Notes under the pieces: generated by a model
Told to the model about the DNA's origin: nothing
What the model saw: only the letters and a program-made list of their open reading frames with translations
The model's database searches: none
Position numbers and translations under genes: made by a program
From: Spiroplasma endosymbiont of Labia minor
Lineage (GTDB): Bacteria; Bacillota_I; Bacilli_A; Mycoplasmatales; Mycoplasmataceae
DNA: 64,000 nucleotides
Reading direction: 5' to 3'
Assembly (NCBI RefSeq): GCF_964019845.1
Contig: NZ_OZ026465.1
Span: 496,001-560,000, forward strand
Shown: positions 1-13,235 of the stretch, piece by piece
How the letters are laid out: each line of letters starts with the position of its first letter
Position numbering within the stretch: position 1 is the stretch's first letter

Positions 1-77
1 AAAATCAACAATGTCAAAATAATTTGATACAGTTAATGATGTAATACTCATAAAAATATTAGGAGCGTTTTTAAAAA
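1..77. other. Left edge, no assignable gene
   Basis: This short stretch precedes nadD. It contains AGGAG at 61-65, a plausible ribosome binding site 12 bases before the nadD ATG. Short + strand readings run into stops at 36 or 44 and could be the tail of an upstream gene, but nothing in them is recognisable. Confidence 0.4.
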
Positions 78-1190
78 ATGAAAAATAAAAAAAGAATTGC
101 TATTTTTGGTGGGTCTTTTGATCCAGTACATACAGATCATATTAATATAGCCATTGCCTGTCATGACAAATTGAATTTTGATGAAGTTTGAATGACACCA
201 TCTTGGGTAAATCCATTTAAACAAATTAATGTTTCGTCATCCGTAAAAGACAGATTAACAATGTTACAAATTGCAACTAAAAATATTTCTTTTATTAAAA
301 TAAATGAATATGAAGTTCATAATCAGAATGTTAGTTTCACATATGAAACTGTGAAGTACATGATTGCAAATTTTCCAAATTATGATTTTGAATTTATTAT
401 GGGTTCTGATCAATTAGATAATTTTGAATTATGAAATAATTTTGAAGACTTAATCAAAATTATTAAATTTAATGTTTTCCAAAGAACTGAGATTTATAAT
501 GAAAAAATAGTAAAAAAATATAATCTAAAAGTTTTTACATTTAACAATAATAATATTTCTTCAACAGATATTCGTAATTTAAGAAAAATAAATTTGCAAA
601 TACCAGAAATTAATGATTATATAAATAATAATTTATTATATATTGAAGAAAGAGTTAAATCGAAAATGGATAATGATAGATTTATTCATTGTTTAAATGT
701 GGGACAATACGCAAAAAGGTTAGCAATTATTAATGGTGTAGATCCAAATAAAGCATTTATAGCCGGAACGTTGCATGATATTGCAAAAAGATGAGAAAAA
801 AGCTTAGCAGAATTATATTTAAAAAAATATTTACCTGTCATTTTAAAAGAACCAGAACAAATATGACATTCTTATGTTGGATATTTGCATTTGCAAAAAG
901 ATTGACTTATTAATGATCAAGAAATTTTATTAGCTGTATTGAAACATACAGTTGCAGCAGCTGAAATGTCAACATTAGATATGATTGTTTTTGTTGCAGA
1001 TAAAATATCTTATGAAAGAAATTATCCTGGTGTAAATGAATTAAGAACTATTGCAAATGAAAATTTAGAAAAATCATTTAAAATGATTCTAAAAGCACAA
1101 TATGATAATGCGATAAAAAAACATGGTGAAAATAAAATTGGGGCATTAATTAAAGAATCATACAATTTTTGAATTGGAGAAAAAAAATAA
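78..1190 (+). CDS. nadD: Fused nicotinate-nucleotide adenylyltransferase / YqeK HD-domain hydrolase
   Basis: A two-domain cytosolic protein of 370 residues. The N-terminal half is NadD, which joins nicotinate mononucleotide and ATP to make deamido-NAD. It shows the nucleotidyltransferase motif GGSFDPVH (11-18) and the second motif ISSTDIR (160-166). The C-terminal half is an HD-domain protein like YqeK (His near 204, HD at 233-234), a family known to hydrolyse Ap4A. Separate adjacent nadD and yqeK genes are the Firmicutes norm; the fusion is common in mollicutes. Trp codons are mostly TGA. The stop overlaps the next ATG by one base (TAATG), so mtnN is probably translationally coupled. Confidence 0.93.
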
Positions 1191-1861
1191 TGTTTATTAT
1201 AGTCGCTATGTATGATGAGGTTAAATATTATCTTGAAAATAATAATTTTGAACTTATTCAAAATGAACCATTTAAAATTTTTAAGCATAAAAATAATTTT
1301 GTGGCAATATCTGGAATAGGTCTAGTCAATGCAACAATAGCAACTACTTTAATTTGCGAAAATTATTTAAACGATGATCAAATTTTAATTAATATAGGTT
1401 TAGCTGGTTCGATTGAAGATAATTTTGACATTCTTGATTTAGTATTGATTGAAAATTCAACTTTTTCATTTGCGAATGCAACGGGTTTTGGATATGAAAA
1501 GGGACAAATTCCAAAAGAAGAAAAATTTTTTGCAAATTTTAATAATGAATTTGTAAAACAGAAAATGAACAAAATTAAATTTGGTAATTTAGCATCTTCT
1601 GATATATTTATAAGTGATTATAATTCAGCAAAAGAGAATTTTTTGGGCTTTCCAATAAAGATAGATCTACTTGATATGGAAGCAAATGCAATCGCCTTTA
1701 CATGTTATAAATTTAAGAAAAAATTAATATCACTAAAAATAGTATCAGATATTTTAAAAGTTAAGATAGATAATGAAAGTCAGTTTAAAAACATATTAGA
1801 ATTAGGATCAAAAAAAATAGAAATGGTTTTAACTGATTTTGAAAATATTTTAAATTATTAA
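1190..1861 (+). CDS. mtnN: 5'-methylthioadenosine/S-adenosylhomocysteine nucleosidase
   Basis: Cleaves adenine from MTA and SAH, the by-products of S-adenosylmethionine use. It has 223 residues, the usual family size. Family motifs are visible: SGIGLVNA near the N-terminus, ATGFGY in the middle, DMEANAIA (carrying the substrate-binding Met-Glu pair) and a VSD segment near the C-terminus matching the catalytic Asp position. The ATG overlaps the nadD stop and GGAGA lies just upstream inside nadD, so this start is well supported. It forms a two-gene operon with nadD-yqeK. Confidence 0.9.
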   Translation: MFIIVAMYDEVKYYLENNNFELIQNEPFKIFKHKNNFVAISGIGLVNATIATTLICENYLNDDQILINIGLAGSIEDNFDILDLVLIENSTFSFANATGFGYEKGQIPKEEKFFANFNNEFVKQKMNKIKFGNLASSDIFISDYNSAKENFLGFPIKIDLLDMEANAIAFTCYKFKKKLISLKIVSDILKVKIDNESQFKNILELGSKKIEMVLTDFENILNY

Positions 1862-1993
1862 TTTAAAATATTTATAGATATTTATAAAAAGCGTACAATA
1901 TCTTTGAAAGTTCAACATATAAAATTAATTTAATTAATTTTATAAAATTTAGCTAAAATATTTAAATAAAGTCTTGATGAAACAGAGGAAAAT

Positions 1994-4690
1994 ATGAAAA
2001 GAAAAATAGATTATTCTGCAGAAGCGAAATTTAGAGAAGAATACATACTTAAAGTTTCAAAAGCAACAGATAATGAATTACTAGAAATGACAGATTGCGA
2101 TAAATTTGGTCATGATGAACAAGAACATTTATTTAAAATTAAAAAATTTGGTGTAAACAAAATGATAGAAGAAAAAGAAAATTGATTTAAAAATATATTA
2201 GAATCATATTTTGGATCTTTTAATATTTTACTTTGAGCAATTGCAGTTTTTGAATTAATTATTTTCTTTGTTAATGGTAGAAAAAATATAGATATTATTT
2301 CATTTTCATTTGTTATTTTTATGATTTTATTGGCTGGAACCTCAGATTTAATTCAAGATGTGCGTGCAAATAAAATTTCCAATAATTTGAAAATGAAAGT
2401 AAACAATAAAATTAGAATTATACACGGTAATATTGATAATATTTCTGCAATGAATCAACATTTAATTGATGTAAATTCAACTATTATTGATGAAAATCAA
2501 ATTACAATAGGAGATTTAGTTTTTATAAAACCAGGTGATGTAATTCCTGTTGACATGAAAATTTTATTTTCTGAAAATTTATATATAAATCAATCATCAC
2601 TTACAGGTGAATCATCTGAAATTGAAAAAAATACTAGTTATAACGATTCATTTAAATCTATTTATGATTTGCAAAATATTTGTTTTGCCCAATCATCTGT
2701 ATCAAGAGGATTTGGTCTTGGCATTGTAATTAATATAGGAGAGAATAACTATTACAATTTAATTGTCAAATCAGCAAATGTTAAGCCAGAAAAATCTTAT
2801 GAAATTGGTTTAAAAAAAGTTATAAAGATTCTTATTTGATTTATTTTGATTTGAACACCAATGATTTTCTTGGTTTCTTTTTTAATTCAATGATTAAGAA
2901 ATGGCAATATAGATTTATGAACTAATTCAGTGGTTTTTGCAATTTCAGTTGCAGTTGCAATAACACCAGAATCATTGCCAACCATTTTAGCTGCCAATTT
3001 GCAACGTGGTGTTAGCGATATGGCAAAAAATAAAGTAGTTATAAAAGATATGTCTTCAATACAAACATTAGGAGAAGTCAATATTTTATTTACAGATAAA
3101 ACAGGAACTTTGACAGAAGATGAAATGAGTTTAATTGCGTATATAAATGCGGACTTTAAAATAGATGATGAAATCTTAAAATATGCAAGTATCAATGCTT
3201 ATTATCAAATTAATTCATCAAGTAAAATTGATGAAATAATTATTAATTCAATTGATATTAAAGAAAATAGATTAACTTATACAAAAATAGATGAACTGAC
3301 ATTTGACTATGAAAGAAAGATGGTTTCTCTATTAGTTAAAAATAATGAAACAAATAAAAATATCCAAATAACCAAGGGAAGTTACAATGAAATTTTAAAG
3401 CGATCAAAATTTATAATTAAAAATGGTAAAGCAATAGATTTAACTTCAGATTTAGTAAATGAAATAGAACAATTTGTTCAAAAAAAATCATCAGAGGGCG
3501 GAAGAATTATTTTGGTGGCTTTACAAAATGAAATTGAAGATAAAATTTTAGAAGATAATTTAACGATAATTGGTTATTTAATTTTTTCAGATACTATAAA
3601 GCAATCAGCTAAAAATGTTATTAAATTAATTTATGATTATGGTATAGATTTGAAAATTTTAACAGGTGATTTATTAAACAACAGTAAAAAAATTGCAAGT
3701 CAATTACAATTGCATAATACTAATGGTATTGATAATGAAGATATTGAAAAAATGAATATTGAAGAATTGGCAGCTTCTATAAATCAAAATACCATTTTTG
3801 CTAAATTAACTCCATTAGAAAAGGGCAGAATAATAGAAGCTGCCAAAAAAAATGGCTCAGTAACTGCATTTATCGGAGATGGCACAAATGATATTATTGC
3901 AATGACAAATTCATCTGTTGGGATATCTGTAAATAACGGTTCATCACTTGCAAAAAAATATGCAGATATAATTTTATTAGAATCAGATTTAGAAGTGCTT
4001 GAAAAAACTTTTGTTAGAGGCAGAATTATTTTTGCAAATGCAATGAAGTATATGAAAATAGCAATTGCTTCAAATTTTGGTCTTTTACTTTCTATTTTAA
4101 TTGGTGTAATATGATTAAATTTTTCACCAATGTCACCACTTCAGCTATTGATCCAAAATTTAATGTATGATTTTACAAATTTAATCTTTATAATAGATAA
4201 GGTTGATCCAGTAACTACTGCATCTCCAATAAAATGACGAACTAGAACTTTTATACCATTTGGAGCCTGAAATGGTATTTTAATGACAATAAGTTCAACT
4301 TTAAATTTTTTGTTTTTAATGTTTATCTTAAATTTTAAAAACCATTTAGCTGGACTTGATGAAAATTCAAATAGTATTTTTATTGATCAATTTAGAACTT
4401 CATTTTTTTTGGAAAGTCTAATTACGCATTTTGTTTTTGCATTAATTTATCGAACAGAAACTATTTCATTTTTCAAATCAAATCCACCAATGTCTATTTA
4501 TCTATTTATTATTGTCTTTATTGCTTTTGGTTTTGCCATTGTTTATATACCATATGTTAATTCAACACTTGGTTTTGAAGGATTACCTGGAATTTGATAT
4601 GTTTATATGTTAGGTTCTACGATATTTATTTGAGTAATTGGCGAATTAAATAAAATTGCATACAAGAAAGTATTTAAAACACTTTATTAA
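1994..4690 (+). CDS. mgtA: Magnesium-translocating-type P-type ATPase
   Basis: An integral membrane cation pump of 898 residues. It has the actuator TGES motif (near 204), the phosphorylation site DKTGTLT with Asp at about 368, and the hinge motif GDGTND near 628. The membrane segment ITPESLPTI and the C-terminal LLIQNLMYD resemble the MgtA/MgtB (P3B) group rather than Ca2+ pumps, so Mg2+ import is the likely role; the ion is inferred from family only. Hydrophobic segments flank the cytosolic domains as expected. Many Trp are TGA. A GAGGA ribosome site lies just before the ATG. The upstream gap of 132 bases shows no recognisable M-box. A hairpin terminator follows. Confidence 0.85.
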
Positions 4691-4710
4691 CAAAATAATA
4701 ATTTAAACTT

Positions 4711-4740
4711 ATCTAAAAATAATTATTTTGTTTTTAGATA
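4711..4740 (+). terminator. Hairpin after mgtA
   Basis: A perfect 9-bp inverted repeat (ATCTAAAAA at 4711-4719 and TTTTTAGAT at 4731-4739) with an 11-base loop lies between mgtA and udk. The right arm supplies the T-rich tract. It probably ends the mgtA transcript. Confidence 0.6.
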
Positions 4741-4764
4741 TATGTGACAAAAGGAGTTTTAACA

Positions 4765-5385
4765 GTGAAACAAACATATCTAATTTTAATTGCTGGTGGT
4801 ACAGCATCTGGTAAAACTACAGTTGCAGAAAAAATTGCCAAAGATTTATTGCAAAATAAATCAGTTTGCTATTTAGCGATGGATAATTATTACAAAGAAT
4901 TTAAAAATTTATCAGATGATGAAAGAAAAAAAATAAATTATGATCATCCAAATTCATATGATTTAACATTATTAGAAAATCATTTGAATATTTTAAAAAA
5001 TGGTGGTGAGATTGAAATGCCAATCTATGATTACACAAATAATTGTCGCACAGATAAAACTATTAAAATTGCAAAAAGTGAAGTATATATATTAGATGGT
5101 ATTTTAGCATTACATGTAGAAACCATTAGAAATTTAGCTGATTTAAAGTTATTTATTAAAACACCAGATGATATTCGTTTTATTAGAAGATTTGAGCGTG
5201 ATTTTACAGAAAGACACCGTTCTCAAACTTCTATAATTGAGCAATATTTAAATACTGTTAGACCAATGCACATTCATTTTGTTGAACCTAGTATTGATTT
5301 TGCAGATATTATTATTCCATATTTAAATGGAAATGATATTGCAATAGATTTAATTGCCACAAAAGTAAAATCTTGAATAAAATAA
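4765..5385 (+). CDS. udk: Uridine kinase
   Basis: Phosphorylates uridine and cytidine in pyrimidine salvage. It has 206 residues, normal for the family. The P-loop GGTASGKTT is at 11-19, followed by DNYYKE, the YDHPNSYD segment, PIYDYTNN and ILDGILAL, all typical of Udk. I chose the GTG at 4765 because AAGGAG (4751-4756) is spaced correctly before it; an in-frame GTG at 4744 lies upstream of that ribosome site and has none of its own. Confidence 0.9.
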
Positions 5386-5444
5386 GGCATTGCAAAATGA
5401 ATTAATATTGTTTATATTATCATATGAGTAGATGAGGAATAAGT

Positions 5445-7406
5445 ATGAGTGAAAATAATAAAGATTTAGTCTATAATGAAGACTCCATTGAAGTTTTAGA
5501 AGGTTTAGATGCTGTTAGAAAAAGACCTGGAATGTATATTGGTTCAACAGATGTTAAAGGTTTACATCATTTAGTTTGAGAAATTGTTGACAATGCTATT
5601 GATGAAGTTTTAGCGGGTTATGCTACTGAAGTTAATGTTACTTTAGAAAAAAATGGTTCAATTACAGTTAAAGATAATGGTCGTGGTGTACCGATTGGTC
5701 AGTATAAAGATACAAATAAATCAACACCAGAAATAATTTTTTCAATTCTACATGCTGGAGGTAAATTTGGAGGATCTGGTTATAAAACTTCTGGAGGATT
5801 ACATGGTGTTGGTTCTTCTGTTGTTAATGCTTTGTCATCTAAATTCAAGGTTCAAATCGCTCGCGAAGGTAAATTAATGGAAATTAAATTTTACAATGGG
5901 GGAAAAATTAAAGATACCCTTCATCAAATTGGTTTATCTAAAAAAACTGGTACAATTGTTAATTTCTTACCAGATGAATCCATATTTTCATCAACAAAAT
6001 TTAGTTTTACAACTATTTCAGAACGTTTAAAAGAATCAGCATTATTAAATTCAGGTATGAAAATAACATTGGAAGATACTCGCTCTGATAAAAAAGTTGA
6101 ATATTTATTTGAAGATGGCCTAAAAGAATTTATTTTAGAATTATCAGAAGGTCAAAAAAAAATTACAAGTCCAATAACTTTTAAAGGTATTCAAGAAAGA
6201 ATTGAAGTTGAAATTTCAATGTCATATACAACTGAATTTAATGAAACAGTTTTAGGTTTTGCAAATAATGTAAAAACAATTGATGGTGGTTCACATATTG
6301 TTGGTTTTAAAGCCGGAATTTTGAAAGCATTAAATGATTATGGCAAAACAAATAATATTATTAAAGAAAAAGATCGTAAATTAGAATCATCAGATATTAA
6401 AGAAGGTTTAATTGCCATTGTGACAGTTAAAATACCAGAGGATTTAATACAATATGAGGGTCAAACAAAAAGCAAATTAGGTACATCAGAGGCAAGATAT
6501 GTAACTGAAGCTATTTCATATGAAAACTTTAATTTTTGATTACAAGAAAATAAATTATTGGCAATTTCAATTATTGAAAAAGCCTTGCTTGCTAGAAAAG
6601 CTAGAGAAGAAGCAAGAAAAGCAAGACAGCAAATTCGTGAATCAAAAGGTAAAAATAAGGGTAAAAATATGTTAGGTAAACTTACCCCAGCACAAGGAAA
6701 AACTAAATTAAACAACGAACTATTTTTAGTTGAAGGTGATTCTGCTGGTGGATCTGCAAAATCAGGGCGTGATCGTACTTTTCAAGCTATTTTACCATTA
6801 AGGGGAAAAGTGATTAACGCAGAAAAAACCAAAATCTTTGATTTATTAAAAAATGAAGAAATTAATACAATTATTAATGCAATCGGTTCTGGATTAGGGT
6901 CTGAATTTGATTTGTCAGAATCAAATTATGGAAAAATAATTATTATGACAGATGCCGACACTGATGGTGCACATATTCAAACTTTGCTTTTAACCTTCTT
7001 TTTTAGGTATATGAAAGAATTGATAGTTAATAAATATATCTATATTGCAATGCCTCCTTTATATAAATTAACCTTAAAAAATAAGAAAACCGATATGCGT
7101 TATGTTTGAGATGAAGATGAGTTGGCACAAATATTTAAAAAAACAAGTTCAAAAAATTATGATATTCAACGTTATAAAGGACTGGGTGAAATGAATTCAG
7201 AACAATTATGAGAAACAACTATGGATCCTGCAAAAAGAAAATTGATTCAAGTAAGTATTGATGATGCTTTAATTGCTGAAAAAACTTTTCGTATTTTAAT
7301 GGGTGATAATGCAGAACAAAGAAAAAATTGAATTGAAGAAAATGTTAAATTCACATTAGAAGATGGCGATATTAATTTAGTTTTTAATGAAGGACACGTA
7401 GATTAA
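5445..7406 (+). CDS. parE: DNA topoisomerase IV subunit B
   Basis: The ATPase subunit of topoisomerase IV, which decatenates daughter chromosomes. It has 653 residues. The GHKL ATPase part shows [16 protein letters not shown] and GGLHGVG; the TOPRIM part shows [18 protein letters not shown] and the metal-binding DTDGAH. GGTH-like and GQTKSKLG segments and the [10 protein letters not shown]-terminus agree with ParE/GyrB. I prefer ParE because parC follows after one gene and because the FKNGG/NVK segments resemble Firmicutes ParE. GAGGA is upstream of the ATG. Confidence 0.93.
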
Positions 7407-7411
7407 TTATT

Positions 7412-8362
7412 ATGATAAATGTAATAAATGAAGATGCATATAAAATTCTCAGTGAAAACATGGATTTGTATAATAAAAATTCAAAAAAAATTTATCGATT
7501 TCCCATTTTTGATACCAGAACGATAATTTATAGTAGAGAAGGTCATATTTTAAATGTAAATAGTATAAATGCAAATGAACTTATTCATAATGCAATTTTA
7601 AATGTTTCAAATCAACAAAATTCACTCTCAATTAATTTAAATTCTCAAGATGATATTAATTGATTTAACAACACTATCTTAAATATGAATAAAAATCAGG
7701 AGAATATATTAAAGATTTTGAAAGAATATACTAAACCAGAAGCAGGATTATTTATTTATGATGAAACATCAGATAAATACTATATTAATAAAAAAACCGG
7801 TTCTTTACTTTTAAAATCAAAAGAAATTTCAAAATCTATTAATATTATTAAATGAAATTCATTTAAAATATTTAAATTGTTAAGAAATTTATATAATTAT
7901 TCTGATTTTAAAAAAGATTTAGATGGTTTAAACAGTGAAAAAATTATTAATCAAATTTCAGAGGCTGTTAAAAATGTTAAAAAAAATTATCGTCTATTAT
8001 TTAAAATTGAAAGTTTTCCAAAATGACATGTTGAATTACACATTGAACCAGATGAAATAATGCTTATGCTAGATTTAACATCAAATATTGAAGGTTCAAG
8101 TTCTGATTTATCAATTACAAGTTCAACAGATATATTACATGCAGATATAAAAGACATTGAAAAGTTAAAAGATGTTTACCAATTAGTAAAAATTATTGAT
8201 CACACAAATGAAATATTGGTAGCTTGCGCGAGACGCATTTTATCGCAATCAGATCCAAGATGATATATACAAAATACAAGAAATAATAATTGATATTTAA
8301 CAGAAATAGGCAAAGATATGTTAAAAATGATTAATATTGAAGGATATTTAAAACAATATTAG
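7412..8362 (+). CDS. Unknown protein between parE and parC
   Basis: I do not recognise this 316-residue protein. It starts 5 bases after the parE stop and ends 22 bases before parC, so it is very likely cotranscribed and coupled to both topoisomerase IV subunits. It looks soluble: there is no signal peptide or membrane segment, and the middle is Lys/Asn-rich. Around residue 217 there is a Ser/Thr-rich stretch ([14 protein letters not shown]). Trp codons are TGA. The strict embedding suggests a role tied to chromosome segregation or simply shared expression; this is inference. Confidence 0.75.
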
Positions 8363-8384
8363 AACAAAAAGGAATTATAATAGT

Positions 8385-10964
8385 ATGTCAAATCAAGATA
8401 AAAATAACGAAATTATTAATGAAGAAATAATTCATTACCCACTAGAAGAATTGATGGGTAATCGTTTTGGTCGTTATGCCAAATATATAATTCAAGAACG
8501 TGCATTACCCGATGTTCGTGATGGGTTGAAACCCGTTCAAAGAAGAATTCTTTTTGCTATGAATGTTTTAAATATTACTTCAACTAAAGCTCATAAAAAA
8601 TCAGCTCGTATTGTTGGTGAAGTTATTGGTAAATACCATCCACATGGTGATACTTCTGTTTATGATGCGCTTGTTCGTATGTCACAATGATGAAAATTAG
8701 GTGAACCATTAATTGATATGCAAGGAAATAATGGTTCAATTGATGGTGATGGTGCAGCTGCCATGCGTTATACAGAAATTCGTTTAACAAAAATTGCTGA
8801 TTTATTATTGATGGACATAGAAAAAAATACTGTGCAATTTGCACCCAATTTTGATGATTCTGAAAAAGAACCAACTGTATTACCTGCATATTTTCCAAAT
8901 ATTTTAGTTAATGGTGCAAGTGGTATAGCTGCAGGATATGCTACAAATATGCCACCACATAATTTAGGTGAAATTATTGATGCTACAATAGCTTTTATTA
9001 AAAATCCAAAGATAAAATTTAATGAAATTCTAAAAATCATTAAAGGACCAGATTTTCCAACTGGTGGAATCATTCGTGGAAATGAAGGAATTAATAGTGC
9101 GCTTGCTACTGGTCGTGGCAAAATTATTTTACAATCAAAATTACACATTAAAAATCATAATATCATTATTGATGAAATTCCATATGAAGTTATTAAACAA
9201 GATTTAGTAAGAAAAATAGGCGATGTTGTTGATGCAAATCCAAATTTAAAAATTAAAGAAGTTCGCGACGAAACAGATAGAACCGGTTTAAGAATTGTGA
9301 TTGAATTAGCAAATGATGCAGATATTGATATTGCGAGAAAATTCTTATTAAAAAATACACCAATGCAAATTTCTTACAATTACAATAATGTTGTAATTGT
9401 AAATAAACAACCAAAACAAATCGGCGTGAAAGAAATTTTAAAAGCATATGTAAAACATTATGAAAAAGTATTTACAAATCGTTCACAATTTGAACTTGAT
9501 AAAGCAACAAAAAGAAAAACCATTATTGATGGTTTAATTAAAGCAATTTCTATTTTAGATCAGGTAATTTTGATAATTCGTAATTCTAAAAATAGAACAG
9601 ACGCAATTCAAAATTTAATTAGTCAGTTTGATTTTTTACAAATTCAAGCAGAAGCAATTGTTGATTTGAGATTGTATAGACTAACATCAACAGACATTGT
9701 TTTGTTGCAAGAAGAAAAAAGTGAATTAGAAACTTTAATTGAAAAATTACAAAAAATTATTTCAAATAAAAATATTTTGGATAATGAAATAATTTTAAAT
9801 TTGGAAAAAGTAAAAAGAGAATTTGCAACAGCTAGAAAAACTGTTGTTGATTCAACTGTTGAAAATCTTGATGTCAAATTAGAAAAAACAATTGTTGAGA
9901 AAAATTATTTATTATATGTATCACAAGATGGTTATATGAAAGCAATAGATCCAGCAACTGTTGGTAAAAATTCATTTGATGATTTTAAACGTAAACCAGG
10001 AGATATTTGAATTTCTGCTGTTGAAGTATCTACACTAGATTATTTATTAATGATTTGTTCAAATGGTACTTATTATTCAATTCCAATTTATAAAATTCAG
10101 CCATCAAAATGAAAAGATATTGGAATGCATATAAATAAAATAGCTACGATGTCAGGTAATGATAAAATTTTAGCTGCAATTATTGTAAAAAAATTTGAAA
10201 ATGCAAAACAAGAAATTTTATTGTCAACAAAAAATGGAATGATTAAAAGAGTTCCTATCTATGAACTTGAAACTAAAATGTATTCAAAATCATTTAGAAT
10301 TATGAAGTTGCAAGATGATGATAAAATAGTATCTGCATCATTAGTTACAAGTAAAACCAAATTTGTAATTATGGTAACTCAACAAGGTTACGTTGTTAGA
10401 TATAATATTTCAGAAATTCCATCAATTGGTGTTAATGCAAAAGGAGTAAAATCTACAACTGCAAAAGATGATTTTGTTATTGCTGGTAAAGCTTTTGAAT
10501 CAGGTAATGTTTTATATATTACAAACAAAGGAAACATTAAAAAAGTCAAATTGGAATTAGTGCCATTAATGGCAAGACCAAAACGTGGTGTAAGATTATA
10601 TCCACAAAATAAACGCAAAGATGAATTAGTTACTCATTTATTTAATGCCAGAGAAATAGATAAAATTAATGTTTTAAATGAAGCAGATGAATTATTACAA
10701 TATCGAGTTTCGAAATTTAGATTTGCAACCTTTGAAGAAACTAATTCAGATTTAGATATTGGATTAATTACAGATGCAACTTTAGAAAAACAATTTATTG
10801 TGCAAAATAATGATACACCAGTAAAAGCAATTCCTTCTATACAAATATCTAAACCTGAAATTAAATCTATAACTAAAACAAATATTGAAAATACTACACC
10901 TGATAAAAAAGTGGAAAACGAAGATACAGAAGAACTTCAATTGAATATTGACGATATATTATAA
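8385..10964 (+). CDS. parC: DNA topoisomerase IV subunit A
   Basis: The DNA-cleaving subunit of topoisomerase IV, 859 residues. The winged-helix region holds VQRRILFAM and [11 protein letters not shown]; the catalytic Tyr is in AAMRYTE at about residue 129. The quinolone-determining positions read Thr and Asp in GDTSVYD. GAP-like beta-pinwheel repeats follow in the C-terminal half, and the extreme C-terminus is acidic ([14 protein letters not shown]). AAAAGGA precedes the ATG. Partner of parE in the same operon. Confidence 0.95.
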
Positions 10965-10996
10965 TAATTTCAAATAAATATTTTTTGGGGGGCAAT

Positions 10997-13198
10997 ATGA
11001 AAATAAAGGGAAGAATCTCAAAATTTTTATATACAAATGATTCTGGTTGAGGAGTTTTGTTATTTAAAGATGCCAAATCAGATAGTATAACTTATAAAGT
11101 TACTGGAATAGTTCTTAATTTAAAACCAAAAATAATTTATGAATTGGAAGGTGATTTTGAAACTGATTCAAAATATGGTAGAAGTTTTAAAATGACAGAA
11201 TATAAAATTGCTGAAATAAATTCAAAACAAGATATCATCAATTTTTTTTCCTCATCAATATTTCCATCAATTGGAAAGTCTACAGCTGAAATTATTTTTA
11301 ATAATTTTGGTATTGATGCTAGAAAAATTTTAAAAAAAGATCCGGCAAAAATTTATGAAATTGAACAAATATCAGAAGAAAAAGCAAAAATAATTTTTAG
11401 TGTTATTTCTGAAAATAATGAAAATAATTTTATTGAAGAAAAATTTATGAATCAAAAATTAAATATTCAAATATTATCAAATATTAGAAAAATTATAAAT
11501 GATGATACAAAAATTTTGGATATATTGCAAAATGATTTTTATTTATTTGCGATAAAAAATAAATTAAGAAATTTTGAAGAGATCGATAAAATAGCAATTG
11601 AATTTGGTACTGATCAAAATGGCAAAGAAAGAATTTCTGCTTGAGCAAATTATTTTACAAATAATTATTTGATTAAAACAGGTGACACATATATAAAATT
11701 TGAAGCATTAATAAAAAAATTATCTTTAAAATTTAATAATATTGAAAATTTAAGTGGCAATTTAATTTATGCAAAAGAAAAAAATATTTTATTTTTTAAA
11801 AATCAGAAAGTTTATACAAACGAAAGTTATAACGATGAATTGATTATTGCAAGAAGACTTGTAGAATTAAATACTAAAAGTAGTATGGATGAAAATAAAA
11901 TTAATGAATTGATTACTGAAATTGAAAATGAAATAAGCATAGAATTAAAAATTAATAATTTTGCATATAGTGAAAATCAAAAAGAAGTTTTGTTTAAATT
12001 TATTAGTAATGATTTTTCAATTGTAACTGGTGGACCTGGAACTGGTAAAACTACAGTAATTAATGGTATTACAAAATTATTTCGAAAATATTATCATTCA
12101 AGTGATATAAAATTAGCAGCGCCAACAGGTAGAGCTAAAAGCAAAATGAATGAATCAACAAATATAGAAGCATTCACAATACATAAATTGTTAGGTTTTA
12201 AAAGTTTAGATCAAGAACCATTATACAATTCTGAAAATAAATTGAATTGTGATTTGTTAATTATTGATGAAGTTAGTATGATTGATAATTCTTTGTTCTC
12301 TCAATTGCTTTCATCACTTGGAAAGATAAAAAAATTTGTTTTGGTAGGAGATGTAAATCAACTTCCATCAGTTAATTATGGTGATGTTTTAAATAATATA
12401 ATTGAGGCAAAAAGATTTGAAACTACAATTTTGGAAAAAGTTTTTCGTCAAGAAAATGGTAATGGTATAGCAGATTTAGCACATTTAATATCAATAGCAA
12501 ATAAAGAAGCGACAAATTTTTCAGATGTTTTTGCTATGAAAAATGTTGAATTTATTTTTGAAAATAATGTAAATAACTATGAAGAAAATATAATTAAAAA
12601 ATATTCATCATTTTTTAATGGAACAATTTGAAATGCAAACGTGCAAATAATTTGTCCAATGTATGGTGGAGAAATAGGAATAGTTGTTATTAATAATTTA
12701 ATTCAAAAAATTTTTAATTCAAATACACAAAAAAATAAACCAAAAGTTTTTTCAAATAATAAATTTAACTATTATGAAAATGATCGCATAATGTTTACAA
12801 AGAATGAATATGATTTAGGTTTATCAAATGGAGATGTCGGTTACATAAAAGAAATGAATATAATTAATGACAAAAAAATTTTAAATGCAAAAACTATTTT
12901 CAATGATAAAGAAATTGAATTAAAACAATCAAATTTTAATGATGTAGATTTAAGTTATGCATGTTCCGTTCACAAAACACAAGGATCAGAATTTGATTAT
13001 GTAATATTGGTGTTAGATCCAGATTTTTATCCAGTATTTTTAACTAAAAAATTAATTTATACTGCAGTAACAAGAGCAAAAAAAGAATTAGTAATAATTA
13101 CAGATAAGAAAGTTTTTGAAAATTCAATAACAGAAGAAACAGTTAAACGCAATACTACATTAGTTAATCGTTTAGAAGAATTTATTGCTAAAATATAA
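10997..13198 (+). CDS. recD2: RecD2-type ATP-dependent DNA helicase
   Basis: A superfamily 1B 5'-3' helicase of 733 residues, close to the RecD2 family length. The N-terminal OB/helix-hairpin region is followed by Walker A GGPGTGKTT (345-353), APTGRAK, the Walker B segment LLIIDEVSM, LVGDVNQLPSV (motif III) and VFRQ (motif IV). The C-terminal 2A region has SVHKTQGSEFD and YTAVTRAKK. Mollicutes lack RecBC, so this is the stand-alone form implicated in repair and mismatch processing. The start codon follows a run of six G (10987-10992) that can serve as the ribosome site, striking in this AT-rich genome. Confidence 0.92.
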
Positions 13199-13235
13199 TT
13201 GTTGTTTTTAATATTTTATAAAGGGGTGTAAAAAA

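Noticed and set aside
1-51. - strand ATG at 49-51 with an open frame to the left edge
   Set aside because: There is no ribosome site on the - strand, only 26 bases separate it from nadD, and 17 codons are too few to recognise.
1862-1993. M-box riboswitch before mgtA
   Set aside because: The leader is only 132 bases, very AT-rich, and no multi-stem arrangement of the M-box type was visible.
8623-9148. Open frames antisense to parC
   Set aside because: They lie opposite strongly conserved ParC coding sequence, lack ribosome sites and give compositionally odd products.
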